From the NCBI GenBank assembly GCA_016295145.1, contig JAEDLR010000003.1, positions 1 through 61,088 of the forward strand: 61,088 nucleotides of DNA, given 5' to 3'. The notes beneath the pieces are model-generated. The model had not been told where the DNA came from and did not search any database. It saw nothing but the letters and a program-made list of their open reading frames with translations. This DNA is from Oscillospiraceae bacterium. GTDB taxonomy: Bacteria > Bacillota > Clostridia > Oscillospirales > Ruminococcaceae. Positions 34,071 to 41,727 of this stretch are shown one piece after another (within the stretch, counting starts at the first letter, position 1; each line of letters starts with the position of its first letter). The position numbers and the translations under genes are program-made.

Positions 34071-35171
34071 TCAGGACCCGTTTATCAGTTGCTCAAAGGT
34101 GACGTCGGTATTGCCCATGATGGTGTATTGATTATAATATTGTATGATCAGGATAGCATCCAAGGTATCTATTACCGTATCGTTATTGACATCGGCACGC
34201 ACTAATTCCTCCGCAGTGAATCGAGTCTCTCCGATCAGACTATAACAGTACTCCTTCAAGGCTGCCAAGGCATCCAAAGTATCTACGGTGCCATCTGCTA
34301 CGATATCACCTAAATCATAATCATAAAGTCCGCGTATTGTTGCCGTGGTAGTATAATAATATTCGGCATTCGGTAGATACTGTCCTGCAATCCAAGCATA
34401 TTGTACACCGGGATATGCAGAAAGCTCTTCACAAAGGGCAATGGCTTCCTCCAATGTGATTTCTGCATTTTGGTCAGCAAAGCGCATATAATGCACCCAC
34501 ACATCCAGGCAGTCGCCATTTCCTTTTTCACGAGAAACCAGTTCGTATTCGGTGAAATTTTCCAGTGCCGTGGTATCAAATCCCCATGCCTCTGCCATGA
34601 TATAAATATCGGTTTCCGCACCATAGAATCCGCCATAGGTATACCGCCAAGATGTCAATACACCGATGGGCGTACAAAGGCTTTGTTCTTCCAGTGCTAC
34701 AGCCAAATCAGAATGATTGGTACAAATGATATAAATATTATCGCTATGTTGTGCATAAATGGCTGGCAGTTCCATGGTTATGGTATAGTCCTCATCAGTG
34801 GGATTGCTCTGATTCAGCACTGTCAGCATTTCTTCATAGGAGCGAATCGGTACATCGTTATTGGTTGCTTTATCCGCAAGTGCCAGTGTAAAATCTCCAA
34901 TCGTTGCACCATCCAGCAGAGAAACATCCTCACAATATACAGCAATGCCTTCCACTTCTTCCCATGTGTACTCTGTCACCCTTTCGCCTTCCACTTCGCC
35001 CTCCGGGGGATTAATGGCGCTCATACTGGGGTGATTTTGGGTGTAATACAGATTCTCCATCAAGCGAACTAAGTCATTATCCGATTGGGAAGCAGCCGAG
35101 CCGACCATACTGCACTGTGCCGCCACTAGAATTGCAACAAAGGCAACTTGCATTCTTCTCATTTTTCTCAT
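34071..35171 (-). CDS. Secreted protein of unknown function with C-terminal dockerin
   Basis: The protein has 366 residues. AAAGGAGGAG lies 6 bases before the ATG. The signal peptide ends near residue 27 (GSAAS). Residues 30-280 are acidic and Tyr-rich and match no family I recognise. Residues about 287-355 form a type I dockerin; the second loop ADVNNDTVIDTLDAIL is canonical, while the first, GDIVADGTVDTLDALA, lacks the usual Asp-x-Asn spacing. It is therefore predicted to be a cohesin-bound extracellular protein, possibly of new function. No glycosidase signature is visible. Its promoter was not clearly identified; TTGCAT with a weak -10 lies about 50 bases upstream. Confidence 0.75.
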   Translation of the reverse strand: MRKMRRMQVAFVAILVAAQCSMVGSAASQSDNDLVRLMENLYYTQNHPSMSAINPPEGEVEGERVTEYTWEEVEGIAVYCEDVSLLDGATIGDFTLALADKATNNDVPIRSYEEMLTVLNQSNPTDEDYTITMELPAIYAQHSDNIYIICTNHSDLAVALEEQSLCTPIGVLTSWRYTYGGFYGAETDIYIMAEAWGFDTTALENFTEYELVSREKGNGDCLDVWVHYMRFADQNAEITLEEAIALCEELSAYPGVQYAWIAGQYLPNAEYYYTTTATIRGLYDYDLGDIVADGTVDTLDALAALKEYCYSLIGETRFTAEELVRADVNNDTVIDTLDAILIIQYYNQYTIMGNTDVTFEQLINGS

Positions 35172-35249
35172 AGAAAACTCCTCCTTTGACTTGTTTATAG
35201 GTTATTGTTGTCTAAATAGAAATGCAATAGAGACCGTGTAATTCGCATA

Positions 35250-35309
35250 TCATGATGTAGTGCCTGCTAGCAGGGCGAAGCTTGCAAGGGCTGCGGTCAG
35301 TTTCTTCAT
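35250..35309 (-). pseudogene. Signal-peptide stub (19 codons)
   Basis: A good ribosome binding site (AAAGGAGAAAAC) precedes ATG and a complete signal-peptide-like sequence, MKKLTAALASFALLAGTTS, which ends at once in TGA. It looks like the surviving 5' end of a secreted-protein gene. Confidence 0.5.
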
Positions 35310-35390
35310 AATAGTTTTCTCCTTTTGTTTGTAGATGTGGGTGGGCTTTAGCCCTCGTACATAAGTTGCCTAAGTGAATATTTCTGTTAG

Positions 35391-35581
35391 TGCATCGGAC
35401 TCACCTCATTTCCATATGTTGCGGGCAGCTCAACCGATCCAGGCAGCAGTTAATGCATTCTGAACACTCTGAGCATCGGAAAAAAGCAGCCCTGTTCCTT
35501 GGCGTAGTGGGTCACCACCACACGGTAGTAATACCCGCTGATGACTGGCGCGCTGTAGTCATTCAAATAAAAACAATACAG
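35391..35581 (-). pseudogene. Remnant of a small secreted YYYRV-motif peptide gene
   Basis: On the minus strand a frame reads SAPVISGYYYRVVVTHYAKEQG. After a frameshift in a run of six T it continues as DAQSVQNALTAAWIG and stops. This resembles the C-terminal end of small secreted (lactococcin-972-like) peptides encoded next to ABC exporters. It is followed by a ribosome-binding-site-like stretch GAAATGAGGTG that recurs next to the exporter ATPase near 26.06 kb. The 5' end is missing. Confidence 0.45.
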
Positions 35582-35595
35582 AAAGTTTTGTATCC

Positions 35596-35627
<32 letters not shown>

Positions 35628-35715
35628 CATCATAGGCGAAAAAAGTCAATCGTTTTCTGAAATTTTTTTCAAACGACAACGAGAAGCACTTGCAAGGGCT
35701 AAAACTTTCTTTCGT

Positions 35716-35769
35716 ATATGGTCGGTTGGAACGCTCTTGATATTATGGACTTATTGAGGAGAGACTACT
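35716..35769 (+). mobile_element. Second, inverted remnant of the same IS end
   Basis: It matches the reverse complement of 24169-24220 with three mismatches over 53 bases, including the transposase stop region and terminal GAGACTAC. Nothing of the transposase upstream of this end is recognisable. Together with the first copy it brackets 24.18-35.77 kb, both 3' ends pointing outward. Confidence 0.8.
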
Positions 35770-35918
35770 ATACAAAAAACGGCAGCGTAAGCTATGATCC
35801 ACGGCAACCTGTGCATACTTGCATACTGCCGGTATGCCTTCTGCTGTCACGAACGGATTATAATCCTATAAAAACCAGATATTACCAGTAAAAAAGCAGA
35901 CATACCCATCGCGAATTA

Positions 35919-35947
35919 TTGACTTTATTCAATATATGTGATAGAAT
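35919..35947 (+). promoter_or_regulatory. Promoter of the AraC-type regulator
   Basis: TTGACT, 17-base spacer, TAGAAT. Confidence 0.75.
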
Positions 35948-35966
35948 AAACACAAGGAAGGCAAAG

Positions 35967-36010
35967 GCGCTGTTCCGTCTCTTAAAGGACGAAGCAGCGC
36001 TGTTTTTGTT
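35967..36010 (+). terminator. Terminator-like hairpin in the regulator leader
   Basis: An imperfect stem GCGCTGTTCCGTC / GGACGAAGCAGCGC is followed by TGTTTTTGTTT. It lies between promoter and start codon, so it may attenuate expression of the regulator. Confidence 0.6.
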
Positions 36011-36030
36011 TATTGAAAGGAGGCATTCCG

Positions 36031-36792
36031 ATGAAACTGCAAATATTGGTCGCGGATTCCGGCGAACAGGCTGCAAGGCATCTGAACAGCCTCTTCTCTG
36101 TGCTGGAAGATACAGATTTTCTGGTCGGCAAACATACGGCAAACCTCAATGAAGCGGTGAACCTGGTACTGAGTCGGCAGTATGACATTCTTCTTTGTAT
36201 CAACCGCGCACCGGAATATATCGCAGCAAAGCTACTGCGCCTGACCGGCTCTGCAGAACACCGGATGCCTGCCATTATCATCAGCGAACAGGATGATTCG
36301 CAACGGATGCGCGAGTGTTTTCTGCTCGGCGCCATCGACTTTCTTTCCGAGCCGATTCCGCCGGAGGACCTGATCGCAGCCCTTTCAAGAGCCGCGTCCA
36401 TGATCCACGAACAATTCATTGAGTCGGAATACCGTGCGGCAGCAGTGCAAGTGCTTTCCGATCTGCCACAGACAGAGGAACTGCGACCAATTGTGGAAAA
36501 GTTGTCTGCTTTTTTGCGAAAAATGGAGCATCAGACGGCAACCGTTGAGTTGGCAGCGGATTATTTCGGGTTTAACCGCGATTATTTCGGCAGGTATTTC
36601 AAGAATAAATTTGGCATGACCTTCGGTGAATTTTACAAGGGTTTCCAGATTCAGTATGCCCAACGGCTGCTGAAAACCGGACAGTTTAAAGTGTTGGAGG
36701 TAAGCCGGCTGCTGGGATTCTCCACGCCTGATTATTTCACGCGGGTATTCAAGAAGCATACCGGAACCACGCCCTCTGTCGTGAAAAAATAA
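36031..36792 (+). CDS. AraC-family regulator with degenerate receiver domain
   Basis: The protein has 253 residues from the ATG at 36031, 9 bases after AAAGGAGG. Residues 1-120 have the layout of a response-regulator receiver (LQILVADSGEQAARHL, then YDILLCINRAP, then AIDFLSEPIPPEDL). However, the phospho-acceptor Asp is absent in the third strand, and the conserved Lys before the last Pro is replaced by Glu. Residues about 150-253 are an AraC domain with two helix-turn-helix units. No histidine kinase gene is adjacent. It is probably controlled by something other than phosphorylation. It lies just outside the IS-bracketed island, upstream of gdhA. Confidence 0.82.
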   Translation: MKLQILVADSGEQAARHLNSLFSVLEDTDFLVGKHTANLNEAVNLVLSRQYDILLCINRAPEYIAAKLLRLTGSAEHRMPAIIISEQDDSQRMRECFLLGAIDFLSEPIPPEDLIAALSRAASMIHEQFIESEYRAAAVQVLSDLPQTEELRPIVEKLSAFLRKMEHQTATVELAADYFGFNRDYFGRYFKNKFGMTFGEFYKGFQIQYAQRLLKTGQFKVLEVSRLLGFSTPDYFTRVFKKHTGTTPSVVKK

Positions 36793-36875
36793 TGGATTCC
36801 CGCTGCATCACAGGGATATTGATCACTTCGCGGATTATTACCGGTGAATGTCGGATATTTACTGGGAAAAGTTCG

Positions 36876-36905
36876 TTGACATTTGCGTGAAAAATGCGAT
36901 ATGAT
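36876..36905 (+). promoter_or_regulatory. Promoter of gdhA
   Basis: TTGACA, 18-base spacer, TATGAT, 57 bases upstream of the start codon. Confidence 0.75.
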
Positions 36906-36962
36906 TACAATGCGTTAGTTTGTCGGTTTATACCGATCAATATATAAACAGGAGGATGTCTT

Positions 36963-38297
36963 ATGTCTTACATTGATGAGATCATTGAACAGGTGATCGA
37001 AAAAAATCCGGATGAGCCGGAGTTTCATCAGGCAGTTAGAGAGGTGCTCGATTCTATCCGCGTGATCGTGGATGCAAACGAGGCACAGTTCCGCCGCGAT
37101 GCACTTCTGGAGCGTCTGGTCAATCCAGAGCGTCAGATCAAGTTCCGTGTGCCGTGGATTGATGATCAGGGCAATGCCCATGTCAACACCGGCTACCGTG
37201 TACAGTTCAATTCTGCAATCGGTCCGTACAAGGGTGGTCTTCGTCTGCACCCGTCCGTCAACATCGGCATCATCAAATTCCTCGGCTTTGAGCAGATCTT
37301 CAAGAATGCGCTGACTGGTCTGCCCATCGGCGGCGGTAAGGGCGGCTCTGATTTTGACCCGAAGGGTAAGTCCGACCGCGAAATCATGAGCTTCTGCCAG
37401 AGCTTCATGTCTGAACTCTGCAAGTACATTGGCGCAGATACCGACGTGCCCGCAGGTGACATCGGAACCGGTGCACGCGAGATCGGTTATATGTTTGGCC
37501 AGTACAAGAGACTGCGCGGCCTGTTCGAGGGTGTGCTGACCGGTAAGGGGCTTTCCTACGGCGGCTCTCTCGCAAGAACTGAAGCAACCGGCTACGGTCT
37601 GCTCTACATCACCGATGCACTGCTCCGCGATCACAATGTTGATATCAAGGGCAAGACAGCGGTTGTTTCCGGCGCAGGCAATGTTGCAATCTATGCAATT
37701 GAAAAGGCACAGCAGCTTGGCGCAAAGGTTGTCACCTGCTCCGATTCTACCGGTTGGATCTACGATCCCGATGGCATTGATGTGGCACTCCTGAAGGATA
37801 TCAAGGAGGTTCGTCGCGCACGTCTGACTGCATACAAGGATGCACGACCCAACGCCGAGTATCACGAGGGACGCGGTGTATGGCAGGTTAAGTGTGATGT
37901 CGCACTGCCTTGCGCAACACAGAATGAGCTGACGCTTGACGATGCAAAGCAGCTGAAAGCAAACGGCTGCATCGCAGTGTGCGAGGGCGCCAATATGCCT
38001 ACCACTGAGGAAGCAACCAAGTTCCTCCAGGAGAACGGCATTCTGTTCATTCCCGGCAAGGCTTCTAACTGCGGCGGCGTTGCAACTTCTGCACTGGAAA
38101 TGTCCCAGAACAGTGAGCGTCTGAGCTGGTCCTTTGAGGAAGTGGATTCCAAGCTCAAGGGCATTATGGAGAATGTCTATGCGAATATCAGTGCAGCCGC
38201 AAAGAAGTACGGCATGGAAGGCAACTATGTTGCAGGTGCAAATATTGCCGGCTTTGAAAAGGTGCTCAATGCGATGAACGCACAGGGTATTGTGTAA
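36963..38297 (+). CDS. gdhA: NADP-type glutamate dehydrogenase
   Basis: The protein has 444 residues, the size of the hexameric bacterial enzyme. It assimilates ammonia by reductive amination of 2-oxoglutarate. The N-terminal PDEPEFHQAVREVL segment, the substrate region PYKGGLRLHPSVN, and the catalytic Lys segment PIGGGKGGSDFDPKGKSD are all present. The Rossmann region has VVSGAGNVAIYA. NADP specificity is inferred from similarity to GdhA rather than from a single residue. AGGAGGA precedes the ATG. The transhydrogenase genes downstream on the same strand would supply NADPH for it. Confidence 0.95.
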   Translation: MSYIDEIIEQVIEKNPDEPEFHQAVREVLDSIRVIVDANEAQFRRDALLERLVNPERQIKFRVPWIDDQGNAHVNTGYRVQFNSAIGPYKGGLRLHPSVNIGIIKFLGFEQIFKNALTGLPIGGGKGGSDFDPKGKSDREIMSFCQSFMSELCKYIGADTDVPAGDIGTGAREIGYMFGQYKRLRGLFEGVLTGKGLSYGGSLARTEATGYGLLYITDALLRDHNVDIKGKTAVVSGAGNVAIYAIEKAQQLGAKVVTCSDSTGWIYDPDGIDVALLKDIKEVRRARLTAYKDARPNAEYHEGRGVWQVKCDVALPCATQNELTLDDAKQLKANGCIAVCEGANMPTTEEATKFLQENGILFIPGKASNCGGVATSALEMSQNSERLSWSFEEVDSKLKGIMENVYANISAAAKKYGMEGNYVAGANIAGFEKVLNAMNAQGIV

Positions 38298-38437
38298 CGA
38301 TTTGGAGAATCTGTTTGAAAAAGCGCACATGGATTCCATTCCGTTCACGGCTTTTTCGAAGAAGTAGCCGGGATTTCCAGATCGAAACACCGGCTCCGAA
38401 TCCCTTTGAACCTAGACCTGGGATGCATTGTACAATA

Positions 38438-38483
38438 AGATACGCCCTTTCAAGGAGGAGAGGGCGTATCTATTGCTGTTTTT
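38438..38483 (+). terminator. Terminator between gdhA and pntAA
   Basis: A perfect 11-bp stem AGATACGCCCT / AGGGCGTATCT with a 12-base loop is followed by ATTGCTGTTTTT. The loop contains AAGGAGG, which is probably coincidental. Confidence 0.7.
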
Positions 38484-38512
38484 ATGAAACTGTAATCTGA
38501 GAGGAGAATGAG

Positions 38513-39637
38513 ATGAAATCAGTTCTTGTCTGCCGGGAAACAGATCCGCGTGAAACCAGAGTCGCGCTGATTCCTGACGATGTGAAAAAGCTCGTCGGTA
38601 TGGGCTTTTCATTCAAAGTCGTGCGCGGTGCCGGCATCAAAAGCGGCTTTTCCGATGCTGCTTATGAAAAAGCCGGTGCTGTTCTGATTGATGATGAAAC
38701 ACAGGGCTATGATTCTGAAATTGTCCTGCGTATTCTGAAACCGAAGAACGCAGACGGGCTCAAAAAAGATACGCTGCATCTGAGCTATCTTGATCCGTTC
38801 AATGAAAAGACCTTGCTCCATGAATTTGCCGAAAAAGGCATTCAGGCAGTCTCACTGGAAATGATCCCGCGTACCACCCTTGCGCAGAAAATGGATGTAC
38901 AGTCCTCGCAGACTTCTCTTGCCGGTTATGTCGCTGTTGTCAACGCGGCGGCACGCCTGCCGAAGATTCTGCCCATGATGGTCACACCGTCCGGTACGAT
39001 CAATCCGGCGCGTGTGTTTATCCTCGGTGTCGGCGTTGCAGGTTTGCAGGCGATTGCAACCGCAAAGCGTCTCGGCGCAAGAGTCGAAGCGTTCGATACG
39101 CGTCCGGTTGTTGAGGAACAGGTCAAATCACTGGGCGCAAGTTTCCTCAAAATTGATCTTGGCGAAATGGGACAGACCGATCAGGGTTATGCAAAGGAAC
39201 TGACGCCGGAGCAGATCAAAAAGCAGCAGGAAGCGCAGGCAAAGGTCTGTGAGCGCTCAAATATCGTCATTACAACGGCAAAGGTCTTCGGACGGAAGGC
39301 ACCGCGCCTGATCGGCAAGGATGTCATTGATCGTATGCAGCCCGGCTCGATCATTGTCGATATGGCAGTTTCGGGCGGCGGCAATGTGGAAGGCTCAAAG
39401 CTGTTTGAGGAAGTTGTGACAGACAACGGCGTTATTATTATGTCCGGTGATTTGCTTGAGCGTCAGGTTCCCTTCGATGCCTCTAAGATGCTTTCCGGCA
39501 ACTTCACAGCATTTCTCACGCATTTCTACGACAAGGAAGCAAAGGAATTCAAGGTCAATCTGGATGACGAGATCATGCGCGGGTGTCTGTTGACACAGGG
39601 CGGAAAGATCATTCACGAACGGTTTAAGGAGAACTAA
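38513..39637 (+). CDS. pntAA: Proton-translocating NAD(P) transhydrogenase, alpha subunit part 1
   Basis: The protein has 374 residues. It is the soluble NAD(H)-binding domain I of the membrane transhydrogenase that reduces NADP with NADH at the expense of the proton gradient. The N terminus is like alanine dehydrogenase (VCRETDPRETRVALIPDDV). The NAD site is FILGVGVAGLQAIATAKRLG with the acidic end EAFDTRP. IVDMAVSGGGNVEGS matches the family. GAGGAGAATGAG precedes the ATG. The membrane part is encoded by the next, separate gene, one base after the stop, giving the three-gene form of the enzyme. Confidence 0.95.
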   Translation: MKSVLVCRETDPRETRVALIPDDVKKLVGMGFSFKVVRGAGIKSGFSDAAYEKAGAVLIDDETQGYDSEIVLRILKPKNADGLKKDTLHLSYLDPFNEKTLLHEFAEKGIQAVSLEMIPRTTLAQKMDVQSSQTSLAGYVAVVNAAARLPKILPMMVTPSGTINPARVFILGVGVAGLQAIATAKRLGARVEAFDTRPVVEEQVKSLGASFLKIDLGEMGQTDQGYAKELTPEQIKKQQEAQAKVCERSNIVITTAKVFGRKAPRLIGKDVIDRMQPGSIIVDMAVSGGGNVEGSKLFEEVVTDNGVIIMSGDLLERQVPFDASKMLSGNFTAFLTHFYDKEAKEFKVNLDDEIMRGCLLTQGGKIIHERFKEN

Positions 39638-39638
39638 A

Positions 39639-39944
39639 ATGGGCGAGATCATGTTACTCATTTTTGTATTTGTCATTGCGGGATTTTTAGGCGTGGAACT
39701 GATTTCCAAAGTCCCCTCACAGCTCCATACACCTCTGATGTCCGGTACAAACGCAATTTCCGGCATTACCATCGTCGGCGCGATGTCCGCAACTGCTGTT
39801 GCTGTTCTCGCACCGAGCAGCACAATTGGTATTATATTCGGTGTTGTTGCCATCGTGCTTGCAACGATCAATGTAGTCGGCGGCTATCTGGTGACGGACA
39901 GAATGCTTGGTATGTTCAAGAAAAAGGGGGACAATAAGAAGTGA
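39639..39944 (+). CDS. pntAB: NAD(P) transhydrogenase, alpha subunit part 2
   Basis: The protein has 101 residues and three hydrophobic helices. The segment LGVELISKVPSQLHTPLMSGTNAISG is the hallmark of the alpha-2 membrane domain. It sits between pntAA and pntB and overlaps the start of pntB by four bases (GTGA), so the three subunits are translationally coupled. Confidence 0.93.
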   Translation: MGEIMLLIFVFVIAGFLGVELISKVPSQLHTPLMSGTNAISGITIVGAMSATAVAVLAPSSTIGIIFGVVAIVLATINVVGGYLVTDRMLGMFKKKGDNKK

Positions 39945-41350
39945 GAGATGTTATCATCACCGTTCTTTATATGGTATCGGCAGTGCTGTTTATCCGCGGC
40001 ATCAAGCTGCTCGGTAAGGCTGATACTGCACGGAAGGGCAACGGGCTTTCTGCTGTCGGTATGCTGATTGCCGTTATTACGGTGTTATTTGAGAAGCAGG
40101 TTATGGCAGCAGGATGGACCAGTTATCTGATGATTGCAGCGGCGATTGCAGTCGGCAGCATCATCGGTGCAGTCTGGGCAAAAAAGGTCGAAATGACCGG
40201 AATGCCGCAGCTGGTTGCTTTGTTCAATGGCTTCGGCGGTCTCTCTTCGCTGTTGGTAGCACTTGCGCAATACGCAAACAACCGTACCGTCGGTGCAGAT
40301 GCCGTTCCCTTTGATGGCATTACGCTTGGTCTGACCATTGCGATCGGTGCAATCGCGTTTACCGGTTCCATCGTTGCATGGGGCAAGCTTTCTGGCAAGA
40401 TGTTCAAAAAGTCGGTCACCATACCGGCGAAAAATGCCCTGAATGCCGTGCTTGCAATTGTCGGTCTTGTGGGCGTCTGCTTGTATGCGTTCAGCGGCAG
40501 CAATGTGCAGCTTGGCTTTATCGGCATTGTAGCTGTCACGGCAACCTATCTGATCCTTGGCTTGACTATGGTCGTCACAATTGGTGGTGGCGATATGCCT
40601 GTTATCATTTCCTTGCTCAATGCGTTTTCTGGCTTGGCAGCGGCGTTCGCAGGTCTGGCGATTCAGAATTCCGTGCTGGTTGTTTCGGGATGTCTGGTCG
40701 GTACATCCGGTTTGATCCTGACGCTGATTATGTGCAAGGCGATGAATCGCACCCTGTATTCGCTGCTGTTCGGAAGCTTCGGTGCCAAGAAGGCAAAGGG
40801 CGGCGCAGACAGCGACAAGGAGCCGAAGGCAATGTCCGTCGAGGACGCATATCTGATTCTGGAAGCGGCTTCGTCCGTTGTGTTCATCCCTGGCTATGGT
40901 ATGGCGGTCGCACAGGCACAGCACGCGGTCAAGGAGCTTTGCGATAAGCTGGAAGAAAACGGCGCAGAGGTCAGTTTTGCGATTCACCCGGTTGCAGGCC
41001 GTATGCCCGGTCATATGAATGTTCTGCTGGCGGAGGCAAATGTGCCGTATGAGCAGCTCAAGACCGCAGACGAGATGAATCCACAGATGGCAAATACCGA
41101 TGTGGCAATCGTCATTGGTGCAAACGACGTTGTCAACCCTGCAGCACAGAACGATGAGTCCTCTCCGCTGTATGGTATGCCGATCATCAATGCCTACGAA
41201 GCGCGAACAGTATTTGTATTGAAGCGCGGCAAGGGCACTGGTTTCTCCGGCGTGGAAAACCCGCTATTTACCAATGATAACACAGTTATGATCTATGGTG
41301 ACGCCAAGCAGACGGTTTCCTCGCTGGTCAGCGAATTCGATGACAAATAA
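39941..41350 (+). CDS. pntB: NAD(P) transhydrogenase, beta subunit
   Basis: The protein has 469 residues with a GTG start. The N-terminal 270 residues carry about nine membrane helices forming most of the proton channel. The C-terminal 180 residues are the NADP-binding domain III, with PGYGMAVAQAQHAV, the AIHPVAGRMPGHMNVLLAEA segment and VIGANDVVNPAA. With pntAA and pntAB it completes the enzyme and, next to gdhA, suggests coupling of the proton gradient to NADPH-dependent glutamate synthesis. Confidence 0.95.
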   Translation: MRDVIITVLYMVSAVLFIRGIKLLGKADTARKGNGLSAVGMLIAVITVLFEKQVMAAGWTSYLMIAAAIAVGSIIGAVWAKKVEMTGMPQLVALFNGFGGLSSLLVALAQYANNRTVGADAVPFDGITLGLTIAIGAIAFTGSIVAWGKLSGKMFKKSVTIPAKNALNAVLAIVGLVGVCLYAFSGSNVQLGFIGIVAVTATYLILGLTMVVTIGGGDMPVIISLLNAFSGLAAAFAGLAIQNSVLVVSGCLVGTSGLILTLIMCKAMNRTLYSLLFGSFGAKKAKGGADSDKEPKAMSVEDAYLILEAASSVVFIPGYGMAVAQAQHAVKELCDKLEENGAEVSFAIHPVAGRMPGHMNVLLAEANVPYEQLKTADEMNPQMANTDVAIVIGANDVVNPAAQNDESSPLYGMPIINAYEARTVFVLKRGKGTGFSGVENPLFTNDNTVMIYGDAKQTVSSLVSEFDDK

Positions 41351-41376
41351 ACCGGAGCGTTTTTTCGTCCCAAAGT

Positions 41377-41422
41377 ACACGAGTTGCGGCATGAGCGGAA
41401 TTGTGCCGCAATTTGTGTATTT
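41377..41422 (+). terminator. Terminator of the pnt operon
   Basis: A 15-bp stem ACACGAGTTGCGGCA / TGCCGCAATTTGTGT with two G-U pairs is followed by ATTTTC. It lies 26 bases after the pntB stop. Confidence 0.75.
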
Positions 41423-41506
41423 TCAAAACAAGGGCTTGCCGCCAACACCTAATGCGTAAAATGCACGAATACGCATTTGGGTTTCGGGGTGCAATTGTCT
41501 TCAACA

Positions 41507-41555
41507 AAAGGTGCGTAACCAGTTGCATTCACTGATCACGCACCTTTGTTTTTTC
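41507..41555 (+). terminator. Second hairpin terminator downstream of pntB
   Basis: Arms AAAGGTGCGT / ACGCACCTTT with a 21-base loop are followed by GTTTTTTC. The rest of 41351-41727 holds no recognisable gene. Confidence 0.6.
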
Positions 41556-41727
41556 TATTGAACAAGCTTTGATCGGTCAAGGGTTTTGGCAACAGGGGAT
41601 TCAACCGGATTCCTTGCTGCCAGAGCCTTTTTGCTTTTCGGGGAATGCATACACGGTGATGACTGTCAGATACTTTCCTTGGCAGAAAACGATACGATCG
41701 GATTGCTTCCGGGGGGTGTTTCATTCA

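Noticed and set aside
36915..38390. Long minus-strand open frame (491 codons) opposite gdhA
   Set aside because: It mirrors the strongly coding gdhA frame, has no ribosome binding site, and its Cys/His-rich translation resembles no family; it is a shadow of codon bias.
38449..38460. AAGGAGGAG as a ribosome binding site upstream of pntAA
   Set aside because: It lies in the loop of a terminator hairpin with no start codon at suitable distance; the true site is just before 38513.
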